Shown here: piece after piece, positions 7,707-14,895 of the stretch
How the letters are laid out: every line of letters starts with the position of its first letter
How positions within the stretch are numbered: position 1 is the first letter of the stretch
Translations under genes and position numbers: made by a program
NCBI GenBank assembly: GCA_030587435.1
Contig: JAUQZC010000168.1
Span: 1-24,779, forward strand
DNA: 24,779 nucleotides
Origin: Candidatus Baldrarchaeota archaeon
GTDB taxonomy: Archaea > Asgardarchaeota > Baldrarchaeia > Baldrarchaeales > DXJG01
Direction of reading: 5' to 3'
Notes under the pieces: generated by a model
The model's input: the letters and a program-made list of their open reading frames with translations, nothing else
Databases searched by the model: none
What the model was told of the DNA's origin: nothing

Positions 7707-8063
7707 TTATTCTTTTATTAGGGTTGTTTTGACTTTTTCGGCTTTTGTTTCAGCTATTTTTAGGGAAATTTGGTTTATGAGGTTGTTTATTTCTTTTACT
7801 AATGGGTGTTCTCTGTTTAATTTATACATTGTTGCTCTTCCTATTTTTCTTGAAACTTTAACTATTCTGAGTTCTTCTAGGTCCTTAAAATTTTTGTAGA
7901 GTGTTTGTTTGCTCATGCCTAGCTCTTTGGCTAATTCTTCTTTGCTGAAATCGAAGTAGGGGTTTGTTAGGAAGATGTCTATTATTTTAAGCTTTGGGGA
8001 ACTACCAAAAACTTTTATTAAAAGTGAGATTCCAGTGTCTTTATACAAAACTTTTTTACTCAT
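7707..8063 (-). CDS. Winged-helix transcriptional regulator
   Basis: A DNA-binding protein of about 118 residues. The helix-turn-helix is DFSKEELAKELGMSKQTLYK, followed by NFKDLEELRIV and a wing around KVSRKIGRATMYKLNREHPL. The C-terminal third is helical and probably dimerises. It resembles archaeal MarR/ArsR-like one-domain regulators with an N-terminal leader. A GTG at 8072 would add three residues. I chose ATG 8063 because a TATA-like element lies about 25 nt upstream, fitting a leaderless transcript, and no ribosome binding site is visible. It lies downstream of the glutamine amidotransferase gene on the same strand. Its target is unknown. Confidence 0.75.
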   Translation of the reverse strand: MSKKVLYKDTGISLLIKVFGSSPKLKIIDIFLTNPYFDFSKEELAKELGMSKQTLYKNFKDLEELRIVKVSRKIGRATMYKLNREHPLVKEINNLINQISLKIAETKAEKVKTTLIKE

Positions 8064-8082
8064 GGTTGCCACAAGGTTTAGC

Positions 8083-8099
8083 TTTTATTATACATGTAT
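8083..8099 (-). promoter_or_regulatory. TATA box and small palindrome for the winged-helix gene
   Basis: Read on the minus strand, TATAATAAAA (8083-8092) is centred about 25 nt before ATG 8063, the spacing of an archaeal TATA box in a leaderless gene. It overlaps the perfect 10-bp palindrome ATACATGTAT (8090-8099), which could be the regulator's own operator. Evidence is by eye only. Confidence 0.4.
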
Positions 8100-8128
8100 C
8101 TGTATGGGAAAGTATGTTGGATATGTAT

Positions 8129-8905
8129 TTATATGATTTTTACTTCTTTGATATTTAAATCGGGTTTAACTATGAGAAGGTTTCCAAGACTTATTTCTTT
8201 CCATTTTTCCTTTGTCAGTTTCTCTGAGCAGACTAGGATTGCTTTCTCACCTTTTAAAGACTTGCTACGAATTAGTGCTTTGGTTTCTTCGGATAGAAAT
8301 TCAATGGGACCTGGGTTGGAAGGTTCTCTTTTCAACTTGTAGAGGGTGTAGTAGTTTTTAAAGCGGCTTGTGTATCTAAATGCGTAAAGATTGCTTCCAT
8401 CTGATAGTAAAAAGTTTAATCCACTATGCTTTCTTTTAACAGTAATTTTGATGGCTTTTTCAATTCCTTCGATAACGCTTCCCTCTTCATCGATGCATTG
8501 TAGTAGTAGGTAGAAGTAGACTTCTGAATCTGTTTCTCCTCTTATTTTTCTGCTATATTTGGTGGATAAAAGTGGCAGTAAGTATTTTCTATCTACAGAA
8601 CCGTTATGGGCAAAAATCCAATTTCCATATTTGAATGGGTGAGAGTTTCGCTCCGCTGGTTCTGCTTCTGTACCTTTCCTGACGTGTGTAATAATAATTT
8701 TTGACTTAACATTTCTCGATAGAATTGGTAATTTGCTTCCCTTAGCAGTTGCGGATATCCCTTGTTTGAAAATTTTAGCCTCGTCCCTCTCATACCAGCC
8801 GATTCCCCATCCATCCGGATTCCAACTTGCAAATTTCTTAAACTGCTCTAATGAAAACTCTAAATCTACAGGCTTATTGGCAATTATCCCAAGTAGCCTA
8901 CACAT
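8129..8905 (-). CDS. Class II glutamine amidotransferase (YafJ/GATase_4-like)
   Basis: An Ntn-hydrolase amidotransferase domain that releases ammonia from glutamine. The frame extends to 8917, but these enzymes need Cys directly after the initiator Met. I therefore start at the ATG at 8905, giving MCRLLGI with the Cys2 nucleophile; GGTGAT lies immediately upstream on the minus strand. Further motifs are WNPDGWGIGWY at 28-38, HVRKGT at 74-79 (substrate arginine) and FAHNGSV at 98-104. At about 258 residues it is a stand-alone domain of YafJ/EgtC type. The acceptor substrate cannot be told. No biosynthetic partner is adjacent; the winged-helix gene follows downstream. Confidence 0.85.
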   Translation of the reverse strand: MCRLLGIIANKPVDLEFSLEQFKKFASWNPDGWGIGWYERDEAKIFKQGISATAKGSKLPILSRNVKSKIIITHVRKGTEAEPAERNSHPFKYGNWIFAHNGSVDRKYLLPLLSTKYSRKIRGETDSEVYFYLLLQCIDEEGSVIEGIEKAIKITVKRKHSGLNFLLSDGSNLYAFRYTSRFKNYYTLYKLKREPSNPGPIEFLSEETKALIRSKSLKGEKAILVCSEKLTKEKWKEISLGNLLIVKPDLNIKEVKII

Positions 8906-8953
8906 TTTATCACCCACGTTACCAAGTTAAATTTCACTTAACATATTTTGCGT

Positions 8954-9321
8954 TTAATTTACTTTTAATGATTCAACAAGTGCTTTGATCGCTTTATTGA
9001 GCCCGTCGGCTATATTGTCTTTGGAACTTGTGGTTTTCGACGGTCCTCCTTATTTGACATTAACATATACTAAGAAATTATTTTGCTTAGATTAATAGAT
9101 ATACCTGTGGTTACTTGATCTATTGGAATTGTCTCATTGATTTTCTCGAAAAGTTTTATCAGTTCATGTGATGCTTCTTGAAATGAAATACTTTTGGGTG
9201 AAGTGTTTTGGTCACCTATGTTAGAAAAGAAGTATACGAAAAAGAAGTATGAAAAAGAAGTATTGAGCGTAAATTCTTTAATAGAAATGGTTGTATAATG
9301 GTTTGCGTTTATTCTGATAGT
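8954..9321 (-). pseudogene. Degenerate coding region, broken frames, no start
   Basis: The minus strand is open for 83 codons from 9321 to a TAG at 9070-9072 with no ATG, GTG or TTG near its beginning. It contains HYTTISIKEFTLNTSFSYFF and then FQEASHELIKLFEKINETI. A second open piece in another frame ends at 8954 with KDNIADGLNKAIKALVESLK. Both read like real protein (amphipathic helices and a beta-rich segment), so I interpret them as one decayed gene. I do not recognise the family. The rest of 8906-9429 holds no gene I can support. Confidence 0.3.
9224..9263. repeat. Three tandem copies of a 13-14 bp unit
   Basis: GAAAAGAAGTATAC is followed by two exact copies of GAAAAAGAAGTAT. The repeat sits inside the degenerate minus-strand frame and may have arisen by slippage. 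Confidence 0.6.
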
Positions 9322-9429
9322 TCAGGGAGAAAGGTAAATACTGTTATAACGGCCCACTGATAGTAGCAAAGTGAGGAAAGCTGTTGTTAGAAGGTATTTT
9401 AAAAAATAGTTGGAGGAATTGAACGAAAT

Positions 9430-9906
9430 TTAACGTTTTTGTTTTAGTTTTGTTAAATAGTTGTTTAGTTTTTGTTTTTCTTCTTTTGTTAGCAAGCCAA
9501 GGACTTGAATTTTTGATATGTTTTTGAAGTCTTCGTCGATGGTGTATATTGTTTTTATGTCATAGTCTTCCATTAGGGATAAAAGATATCCATCCCAACT
9601 TTCAAAATTGTAATATATAGCATGGTTTATTGCTCTTTTGACTTTATCTTTACTTATGTCTGGAATCCAATTTATTTTCTTAGCTTCCATTAGTGAAAAT
9701 ATTTTGTTTCTACATTCTTCTTTATCTGCATGGAACATTTCCACTAATACATGGTAGGTGCCGAGTATTACTGTGTAAGGTATGTAAGCGGTGATTTCTC
9801 CTCGTACACATTTTTCTAGGATTTCAAGATATTTTTCTCTAAGAGGGTTATTTTTTTCCAAGGAAAGAACTATAACTCCAACGTCTACTATGGCTTTTAA
9901 GACCAT
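9430..9906 (-). CDS. PIN-domain toxin (VapC-like)
   Basis: A complete 158-residue PIN protein. The acidic residues fall in the normal order: D8 in AIVDVGV, E56 in HVLVEMF, D105 in SWDGYLL, and D124/D126 in YTIDEDF. Family knowledge predicts a Mg2+-dependent RNase that inhibits translation. It overlaps the 3' end of the AbrB-type antitoxin gene by 10 nt, so the two are translationally coupled. The last 20 residues are Lys-rich. No residue expected for activity is missing, so I judge it functional. Confidence 0.85.
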   Translation of the reverse strand: MVLKAIVDVGVIVLSLEKNNPLREKYLEILEKCVRGEITAYIPYTVILGTYHVLVEMFHADKEECRNKIFSLMEAKKINWIPDISKDKVKRAINHAIYYNFESWDGYLLSLMEDYDIKTIYTIDEDFKNISKIQVLGLLTKEEKQKLNNYLTKLKQKR

Positions 9907-10172
9907 TTTTCATAAGCTCTCCTGGAAATGTCTTCTATAGTTTCACCGGAAAATCCTTTTGCTTCTACACCTTCTCTTAGAACCTTTATAATGTCTTCTT
10001 CACTAATTTTACTGGTCTTTTTTTCAATTATTATTTTTCCGTTGGAAAGAATACTAATGATAACCTCGTCCCCCTCCGAGATTCCAGCTTCCTTTGGTAG
10101 GGGAATAACGATATGTTGTGATTTTCCCCCACCCTTTCTTGCTTTTTTAACGAATTTTAATGTGATACTCAA
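9897..10172 (-). CDS. AbrB/SpoVT-type antitoxin (VapB-like)
   Basis: The N-terminal half is a swapped-hairpin AbrB domain: ITLKFVKKARKGGGKSQHIV, then IPLPKEAGISEGDEVIISIL. The C-terminal ~40 residues form a helical toxin-binding tail (ISEEDIIKVLREGVEAKGF). A GTG start at 10181 is possible, but it lies inside the GGTGAT ribosome binding site (10177-10182). The TTG at 10172 is 4 nt downstream of that site and is preferred. A perfect 22-bp palindrome lies immediately upstream and is the likely autoregulatory operator. It forms an operon with the PIN toxin. Confidence 0.8.
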   Translation of the reverse strand: MSITLKFVKKARKGGGKSQHIVIPLPKEAGISEGDEVIISILSNGKIIIEKKTSKISEEDIIKVLREGVEAKGFSGETIEDISRRAYEKWS

Positions 10173-10185
10173 TGCAATCACCGTG

Positions 10186-10207
10186 AAAACATGTTATAAC
10201 ATGTTTT
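10186..10207. promoter_or_regulatory. Perfect 22-bp palindrome, probable vapBC operator
   Basis: The half site AAAACATGTTA is followed directly by its exact reverse complement TAACATGTTTT, so all 22 bases are symmetric. It ends 13 nt upstream of the chosen antitoxin start. The centre GTTATAAC could also serve as part of the promoter. AbrB-type antitoxins commonly bind palindromes over their own promoter, so autoregulation is the natural reading. Confidence 0.6.
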
Positions 10208-10402
10208 TTAAAGTTTTTGTATTTTACATAAAGGGGCTTTAAAGCATGGTGGGTTAGATGTGATATAGACGGGTTTCGGCAGAACTGGTGGAATTTTCGC
10301 TTCTGGATATCTGGTATAACATTTACATCTATAACAATAAGCATTGAAGTGGCGATTATGTCTATCTGTTTTCCTTCCGGTCGTTTGTCCATTTAATGCC
10401 TT
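10208..10402 (-). pseudogene. Start-less Cys-containing coding fragment
   Basis: The minus strand is open for 64 codons between in-frame stops, without a start codon. It encodes AYCYRCKCYTRYPEAKIPPV, then LPKPVYITSNPPCFKAPLCK. The CxxCxC and CFKAPLC clusters and the proline pattern suggest a small metal-binding protein fragment. The overlapping 81-codon frame that does have a start runs through the palindrome and into vapB, so I do not believe it. Bases 10403-10619 hold nothing I can name. Confidence 0.3.
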
Positions 10403-10619
10403 TTATATTTTTCAGCTTGTAAAGATAGTAATATGTTTAAAGTTCTAGCATTTTCCTTTAATGGTCTGAAGAACTTTACTTTTCTTTTCTGATGTTTTCC
10501 TCAGTTTTCCACTTCCTGAATTCATCGAAGGTATGAGGAAATTACATGAGTCTTGTATGTTCAAAGGTTTAAGCAACAAATTTGATATTTGATGGTTCCA
10601 GATTTATGGGTGTTAAAAT

Positions 10620-11957
10620 TTAAAGAAAATTTTCCAATTCCTTTTTAACTTCCTTCCATATTTCTAAATATTCTTGAGATGGAGTCACGGTTTTTAAATC
10701 ATAGCATTCTTGGAAGCTTTTACCTTTACTAATTTCACCTCTTTTTTGTTTTTCCTCGTATTTCTTTAATATTTCATTTAAAATAACATTTCCATCGGAA
10801 GCATCCAATTTTAGTGAAGCATCACTTACATCTCCTATAATTCTAGCTTCCATACCAGTGTAGTAATCGATGCATCTACCCTTCGTTCCGCCAACGCCAC
10901 CAATGATTGTTGCTCCACAAATAGTATCGGTCAAGGTTTGAGCAGCTATTTCATAACATTGTTCCTCCGTACATGGTCCAGCAGCAGTAAAAATGAAAGT
11001 TCCAACAACGGCTTTAATTTGTTTGAGAGCCATTAATGTAACGCTTTGAACCCAGAGGCTTTCTCTATCTGTTGAAACAGAAAGTTTCATATTAACTGGT
11101 GAGAAATAGTAAAGCTTCCCTCCGCTAATGGTGAAGCCTTGTAGAGCTTCAGCTACAGAAACAATGGCTGTACCTTCAGGTCCACCGGCGAAGCCTCCTA
11201 TAAGGGGGCATTGAACAGCTGCAGTTGTATAATTATTTGTTTGGCAGAAGAGTATTCGCTTAAAAGTTTCTAAGTTAATTTTTAATTCGTTGAATTGACT
11301 TATTCCATGAATGTCACTGGGTCTTAAAACCTCGGAGGCGAAATTTGCTGCTTCAGATTTGATGTGGGACGGCCCTATTATGCATAAACCTGGTCTTCCA
11401 GCCATTTTAGCTGCTTCTCTGGCATGTTTAGCTTCGGATCTTGCTGCAGCCATGTCGATGGGTGAATCTGACTCAACTTTCATTTCATTATAAGTTTCTA
11501 AGATTCCTGTGTCCAATATCTCTACTCTAGGCTCCTTTGCATAACTATACATAACCTTGGTGTAAATGTTTTCTGACACTGGGCAACCCATGGGTCCCCC
11601 GGCAACTATAACCTTCTTATCATTTCTAGGCATCAATTTAATACGTTCTTTACCTTCACCTACATATATCTCCCTTGGAACGTTTTTTAGACATTCTTTT
11701 ACCTCATTTTCTTCAACCTTAATTATTCTTTGATCGTCTGTGTAAAAAACACCGAGATTTGTTATGAGTTCTAAGGCTGCATTTAAAGCATCCTTAGCTA
11801 ATGTTTTATCCTCTGGTATAATGGTTTTTGAGTCGTAAATTATGTCGTATGCCTTTACAAGGTTTTTAACGATTTTAAACAGTTTTAAGTCAAATTCTCT
11901 TTCGGCGATTTGATGCCCTGTTTTGGCTCTTTTCCATAGGTCCCAAAATGAAATCAT
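10620..11957 (-). CDS. mtmB: Monomethylamine methyltransferase MtmB homologue lacking pyrrolysine
   Basis: MtmB-family protein, about 445 residues, close to the ~458 of Methanosarcina enzymes. Those transfer the methyl group of monomethylamine to a corrinoid protein (MtmC). Family landmarks: VIVAGGPMGCPVSENIY, KMAGRPGLCIIGPSHIKSE, ISQFNELKINL, GGFAGGPEGTAIV, AAGPCTEEQCYEIAAQTLTD, GMEARIIGDV and FQECYDLKTVTPSQEY. From memory, Methanosarcina MtmB reads AGRPGMGV-Pyl-GP. Here the Pyl position is the second Ile of GLCIIGP, an ATA codon (11376-11378), residue 194 from this start. There is no in-frame UAG, so this is a natural non-Pyl member, and its substrate is open. An ATG at 11963 touches the GAGGG site; the ATG at 11957 lies 6 nt from it and is preferred. 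No corrinoid protein, activase or pyl gene is in the window. Confidence 0.85.
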   Translation of the reverse strand: MISFWDLWKRAKTGHQIAEREFDLKLFKIVKNLVKAYDIIYDSKTIIPEDKTLAKDALNAALELITNLGVFYTDDQRIIKVEENEVKECLKNVPREIYVGEGKERIKLMPRNDKKVIVAGGPMGCPVSENIYTKVMYSYAKEPRVEILDTGILETYNEMKVESDSPIDMAAARSEAKHAREAAKMAGRPGLCIIGPSHIKSEAANFASEVLRPSDIHGISQFNELKINLETFKRILFCQTNNYTTAAVQCPLIGGFAGGPEGTAIVSVAEALQGFTISGGKLYYFSPVNMKLSVSTDRESLWVQSVTLMALKQIKAVVGTFIFTAAGPCTEEQCYEIAAQTLTDTICGATIIGGVGGTKGRCIDYYTGMEARIIGDVSDASLKLDASDGNVILNEILKKYEEKQKRGEISKGKSFQECYDLKTVTPSQEYLEIWKEVKKELENFL

Positions 11958-11974
11958 TAACATCCCTCAAACAG

Positions 11975-12016
11975 AAGTTTTCATATAAAATTGGTGTGTT
12001 TTATAAGTTTTCATAT
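11975..12016 (-). promoter_or_regulatory. mtmB promoter with a 12-bp direct repeat flanking the TATA box
   Basis: On the minus strand ATATGAAAACTT occurs twice, at 12005-12016 and 11975-11986, exactly 30 bp apart. The TATA-like CTTATAAAAC (about 11998-12007) overlaps the distal copy. The start codon is about 20 nt below the proximal copy. Two identical sites placed on either side of the transcription start suggest regulator binding. The regulator is unknown. Confidence 0.45.
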
Positions 12017-12084
12017 TGAAGCTTTTAATGTTTTATATTCTTTTTGAACCTTTCAGGTGGAATATGATAAGGGAGTGGTGGAGA

Positions 12085-12372
12085 ATTGGAGGGTTAAAAT
12101 CGCAATATATTTCTTTGGGTTTAGGGGAATTAGAGGTAATTTGGTGGGTAAGATGTTTTAAGAGCAAAATGTGGAATGTATCTGCGCTTTAGACGATTTA
12201 AAGGCTCGAAAAATAGCTAAAAAACTAGGACTTAAAGTTACTGGAACTCTTGGAATTATAAATATTAAACAAATTTGGAATGTTAACTAAGGAGAAAAGT
12301 ATTAAGCTCTATGAAGTGTTAAGAGCCAAAGGCTTTAGGTTGCCTGATAGATTTGGTGAGGTTCGTAAATAG
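12085..12372 (+). pseudogene. Decayed DUF3368 PIN toxin, paralogue of the gene at 6557
   Basis: Closely similar by eye to 6764-7042, the C-terminal half of the intact PIN toxin. It encodes SQYISLGLGELEVIWW in one frame. After a frameshift near 12170 it reads CALDDLKARKIAKKL and VTGTLGII, and after another near 12265 LNKFGMLTKEKSIKLYEVLR and FRLPDRF. The N-terminal half with the first catalytic Asp is absent and no antitoxin precedes it. It is a relic of a duplicated toxin-antitoxin locus. The 215 bp after it (12373-12587) hold nothing I recognise. Confidence 0.85.
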
Positions 12373-12587
12373 TTCTTTAATAATGTGTAATTTTACGATG
12401 TATGGTTGTCGAATTATTGTTGATGAAGTATAGGAGCTTAAAGATGTAGGTATTGATGGAGTTGAGAGTAATCCTCGGCAGGAGAATTTCTAAAATAATT
12501 TGATGGTTTATACTGTTAATAGGTTAAAGGGTAAATATTAACAGTTGTGGAAATAGTTGGCTAATAAAAGCTAGATTGGTGGGGGCG

Positions 12588-13544
12588 GTGAAGCTTAGTA
12601 AAGTAGCTTCAAGGACAATTGGTTTGCCGGAAGATTTTTCGTTTGAATTAATGGCTTCGGCTTATAGTTTTTCATGGTATTTTGATGGATTCAAGTTAAC
12701 AATTCCAATTGGCCGTGGGGAGTTAACTATAGCGGTGGTAAGGAAAGAAGACGGGGAAAAGTTGAGAATAACGTTGTTTTCTCAAAATAAGGTTGATTGC
12801 ATCGATATTTTATTCGAGAAGGTGGAGGATATTATAGGGATAAACGAGGATTTGAAAGATTTTCATAAGATTTGGAGGAGGGATCCGCTGTTTTCTCAGT
12901 CATATGATTTTCTTAGGGGGTTTCGTTTGAGAAAGACTGGTCTGTGGAATGCGTTGCTCATAGGAGTGTGTCAGCAGAATGCAAGTTTTAGGCAGGGTTG
13001 GAATATGCTTGCGTTAATCTATAAAAACTTGGGATTAAAGGTTGAAATTGAGGGAGGGAAGACGACAATTGTTCCTCCGAGTCCAGAGAGAGTAGTGGGG
13101 TCGAGTGTTGGTGAGCTTAGAAAGTGTAAACTCGGCTATAGAGCTGAGACAGTTAAAAAATGTGCTGAGGCATTTTATTCAGGCATCCTTTCAGAGGAAG
13201 ACGTGCATAAATACGGTGAGGAGGATTTAACTGAGATTAGGGGTATTGGGAAGTATACTGCTAGATTAGCCTTAATACTTTCGGATAGGAGATATGAGCT
13301 TCCTCCGATTGATAGGTGGCTTGCTAGAATTATTAGTGAGGTGTATAATGTGCCTGTGGGGGAAGCTGAGGGGGAATGGGTTTCTAGGTGGGGTAAATGG
13401 TGTGGTTTGGCTGCATTTATCACTACGCTGGCTCTTGACGCTGAGCCGTTAACTCAAGCTTTAAGAAGAATTCGGGAGAGGAAGGTTACGCCAACATTTA
13501 ATGAAAGCAAAGTTACTCCGCTTACTCTTTGGAAATTTATTTAG
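12588..13544 (+). CDS. HhH-GPD DNA glycosylase (AlkA/OGG-like)
   Basis: Base-excision repair enzyme that removes damaged bases. The first ~95 residues resemble the N-terminal beta domain of AlkA/OGG1. Then come LWNALLIGVCQQNASFRQGW (~119-138), the helix-hairpin-helix LTEIRGIGKYTARLA (~214-228) and the catalytic Asp in LPPIDRWL (about D242). In OGG1 a Lys follows the hairpin glycines at the Schiff-base position; here that place is Tyr (GKYTA), as in AlkA-like GxWTA. It is therefore probably a monofunctional glycosylase. The substrate is undetermined. GTG 12588 follows GGTGGG; a TTG at 12576 would add four residues. The GNAT gene follows after 18 nt, so the two are likely one operon. Confidence 0.8.
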   Translation: MKLSKVASRTIGLPEDFSFELMASAYSFSWYFDGFKLTIPIGRGELTIAVVRKEDGEKLRITLFSQNKVDCIDILFEKVEDIIGINEDLKDFHKIWRRDPLFSQSYDFLRGFRLRKTGLWNALLIGVCQQNASFRQGWNMLALIYKNLGLKVEIEGGKTTIVPPSPERVVGSSVGELRKCKLGYRAETVKKCAEAFYSGILSEEDVHKYGEEDLTEIRGIGKYTARLALILSDRRYELPPIDRWLARIISEVYNVPVGEAEGEWVSRWGKWCGLAAFITTLALDAEPLTQALRRIRERKVTPTFNESKVTPLTLWKFI

Positions 13545-13562
13545 CGCGCTAAGAGGGTGGGC

Positions 13563-14138
13563 ATGGTGTCTACTGAGCATTGGTATGTGTGGGATGGAAG
13601 GGAAGATCGTTTTGTACCTGTTGAACGTCCACCGCAAGATCCTAAAATAGTTGAGGCGTTGCAGCATCTTAAAATTCGGCTTGCAACGGTAAATGATCGG
13701 CAGAAACTTTTTGATTTTCGTCGTGAAGCGATTGAGAGTGAACTGGAAATTTGGCTTCCAGATGAGCTTGACTTGAATGAGATTCGTAAAAACGTTGATG
13801 AATGGAAGCCATCGAAGTATCCTAATGATTTTATTATAGTTGCTGAACTTAATGGAGAGATTATAGGTTTTCTACACTTAACGATTTGTTATAGGTTATT
13901 TAATGGTGGTCCCTCTGCGTGGGTTGAGGATCTCTTTGTTTTGAAGAAGTTTCGAGGCTATAAAGTTGGAACAAAACTTATGGAGTTTGCAAAGGAAATA
14001 GCTAGGAAGAGGGGTTGTAAAACCTTAAGGCTGATTGTAGGCTTGGAAAATCTAGCAGGATTGAGATTCTATGAACATTGCGGCTTTAGAATTATTAAAG
14101 TGGGCCTAGCAACTATGAAGCTGAATAATTCAAAATGA
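13563..14138 (+). CDS. GNAT-family N-acetyltransferase
   Basis: Acetyl-CoA-dependent acetyltransferase of about 191 residues. Residues from about 35 onward form the GNAT fold: IRLATVNDRQKLFDFRREAI at its start, the strand pair FIIVAELNGEIIGFLHLTI, motif A VEDLFVLKKFRGYKVGTKLM (the RGxxxG acetyl-CoA loop) and motif B LENLAGLRFYEHCGF. The ~30-residue N-terminal extension with several Trp and Pro is not part of the usual fold. ATG 13563 is chosen because GAGGGTG (13553-13559) lies just upstream. It is co-oriented with the glycosylase gene 18 nt before it. The acceptor is unknown. Confidence 0.8.
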   Translation: MVSTEHWYVWDGREDRFVPVERPPQDPKIVEALQHLKIRLATVNDRQKLFDFRREAIESELEIWLPDELDLNEIRKNVDEWKPSKYPNDFIIVAELNGEIIGFLHLTICYRLFNGGPSAWVEDLFVLKKFRGYKVGTKLMEFAKEIARKRGCKTLRLIVGLENLAGLRFYEHCGFRIIKVGLATMKLNNSK

Positions 14139-14303
14139 AAGAGCAGCCAAGAATACCCTAGAGCAATAAGTTAAAAATTTCAAAACAAGATTAAGTGAAA
14201 AGTGACATGGAATTATATCAGATATCCACTATAGATTTCTAGACGTGTATGAAGCCAGTGCAAGAGTTATTTACTTTGAAATGTTGTTAGGTTTGAAGAG
14301 GAG

Positions 14304-14426
14304 GTTGCTGTTATTATTCCTATTGATGAGTTTGAGGAGTTTTTAGAAGATCTTCACGATTTGGCTGTGATTGCTGAGCGGAGAGATGAGCCTACTGTGT
14401 CTTTTTCAGAGGTCAAGAAAAGTTGA
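14304..14426 (+). pseudogene. Fragment of a Phd/RelB-like antitoxin, duplicate of 17837-17963
   Basis: About 90% identical by eye over ~125 nt to the antitoxin gene at 17789-17992. It encodes VAVIIPIDEFEEFLEDLHDL, AVIAERRDEPTVSF and SEVKKS. The 5' part with the start is missing, and loss of one G in AAAAGGTTG creates the TGA at 14424-14426. It is a relic of a duplication. The 248 bp after it (14427-14674) have a 56-codon start-less open frame (RELATLLLLILTLSNEALHL) that I cannot assign. Confidence 0.8.
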
Positions 14427-14674
14427 AATGTTGTGGGTTTCTATAAAATTTTATGGAAAAGATCGGCTGAGAAGGGTTTGGAGATGATCTTACGTGTAAG
14501 GGTTTTGCGAGGGAACTGGCTACTCTGCTTCTTTTGATTTTGACGCTGTCGAATGAAGCCTTGCATCTACTTGATTTAAAAGAAAGTGTGGGGTGGTTCA
14601 AAGGTTGGTGGTTGTGTTATGTTTTATGTTATGTTTGTAGATAGTTTTAAATGTCTCCGTGATATTTTATTTTG

Positions 14675-14881
14675 GTGTTTAATGTGTCTGAAAGTATTTT
14701 AAAGGAGATTTTAAGGGAAGTTAGGGAGTTAAAGTTAGGGGTTGAAAGAATCGAGAATTTGGTTGAGGAGCGTTTGGTGGGTGTGGAGGAACCTTTGCCA
14801 GATGAGGTTGAGGCTATAAAAGAGTACGAGGAAGCCAAGAAAAAGGGTTTGGTGGATTATGTGAAGCTTGAAGATATTTGA
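14675..14881 (+). CDS. RelB-like antitoxin
   Basis: A 68-residue acidic helical protein (VSESILKEILREVRELKLGV, ENLVEERLVGVEEPLP, EVEAIKEYEEAKKKGLVDYV). The pattern is a coiled N-terminal helix, then an acidic loop, then an AIKEYEEAKKKG helix, as in archaeal RelB antitoxins of the M. jannaschii kind. GTG 14675 is chosen; TTG 14672 is one codon upstream. A broken RelE toxin frame starts 14 nt after the stop. This is the intact half of a decayed relBE locus, with no obvious remaining partner. Confidence 0.65.
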   Translation: MFNVSESILKEILREVRELKLGVERIENLVEERLVGVEEPLPDEVEAIKEYEEAKKKGLVDYVKLEDI

Positions 14882-14895
14882 GGGTAAGGTTTGTT

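Noticed and set aside
9224..9263. CRISPR-like repeat
   Set aside because: Units are 13-14 bp, directly adjacent and without spacers; it is a simple tandem repeat.
10147..10392. 81-codon minus-strand frame overlapping the vapB start
   Set aside because: It runs through the palindrome and the antitoxin start in another frame and its second half is a shadow of vapB.
11376..11378. Possibility that mtmB contains an in-frame UAG for pyrrolysine
   Set aside because: The frame is open from start to stop without any internal UAG; the aligned codon is ATA.
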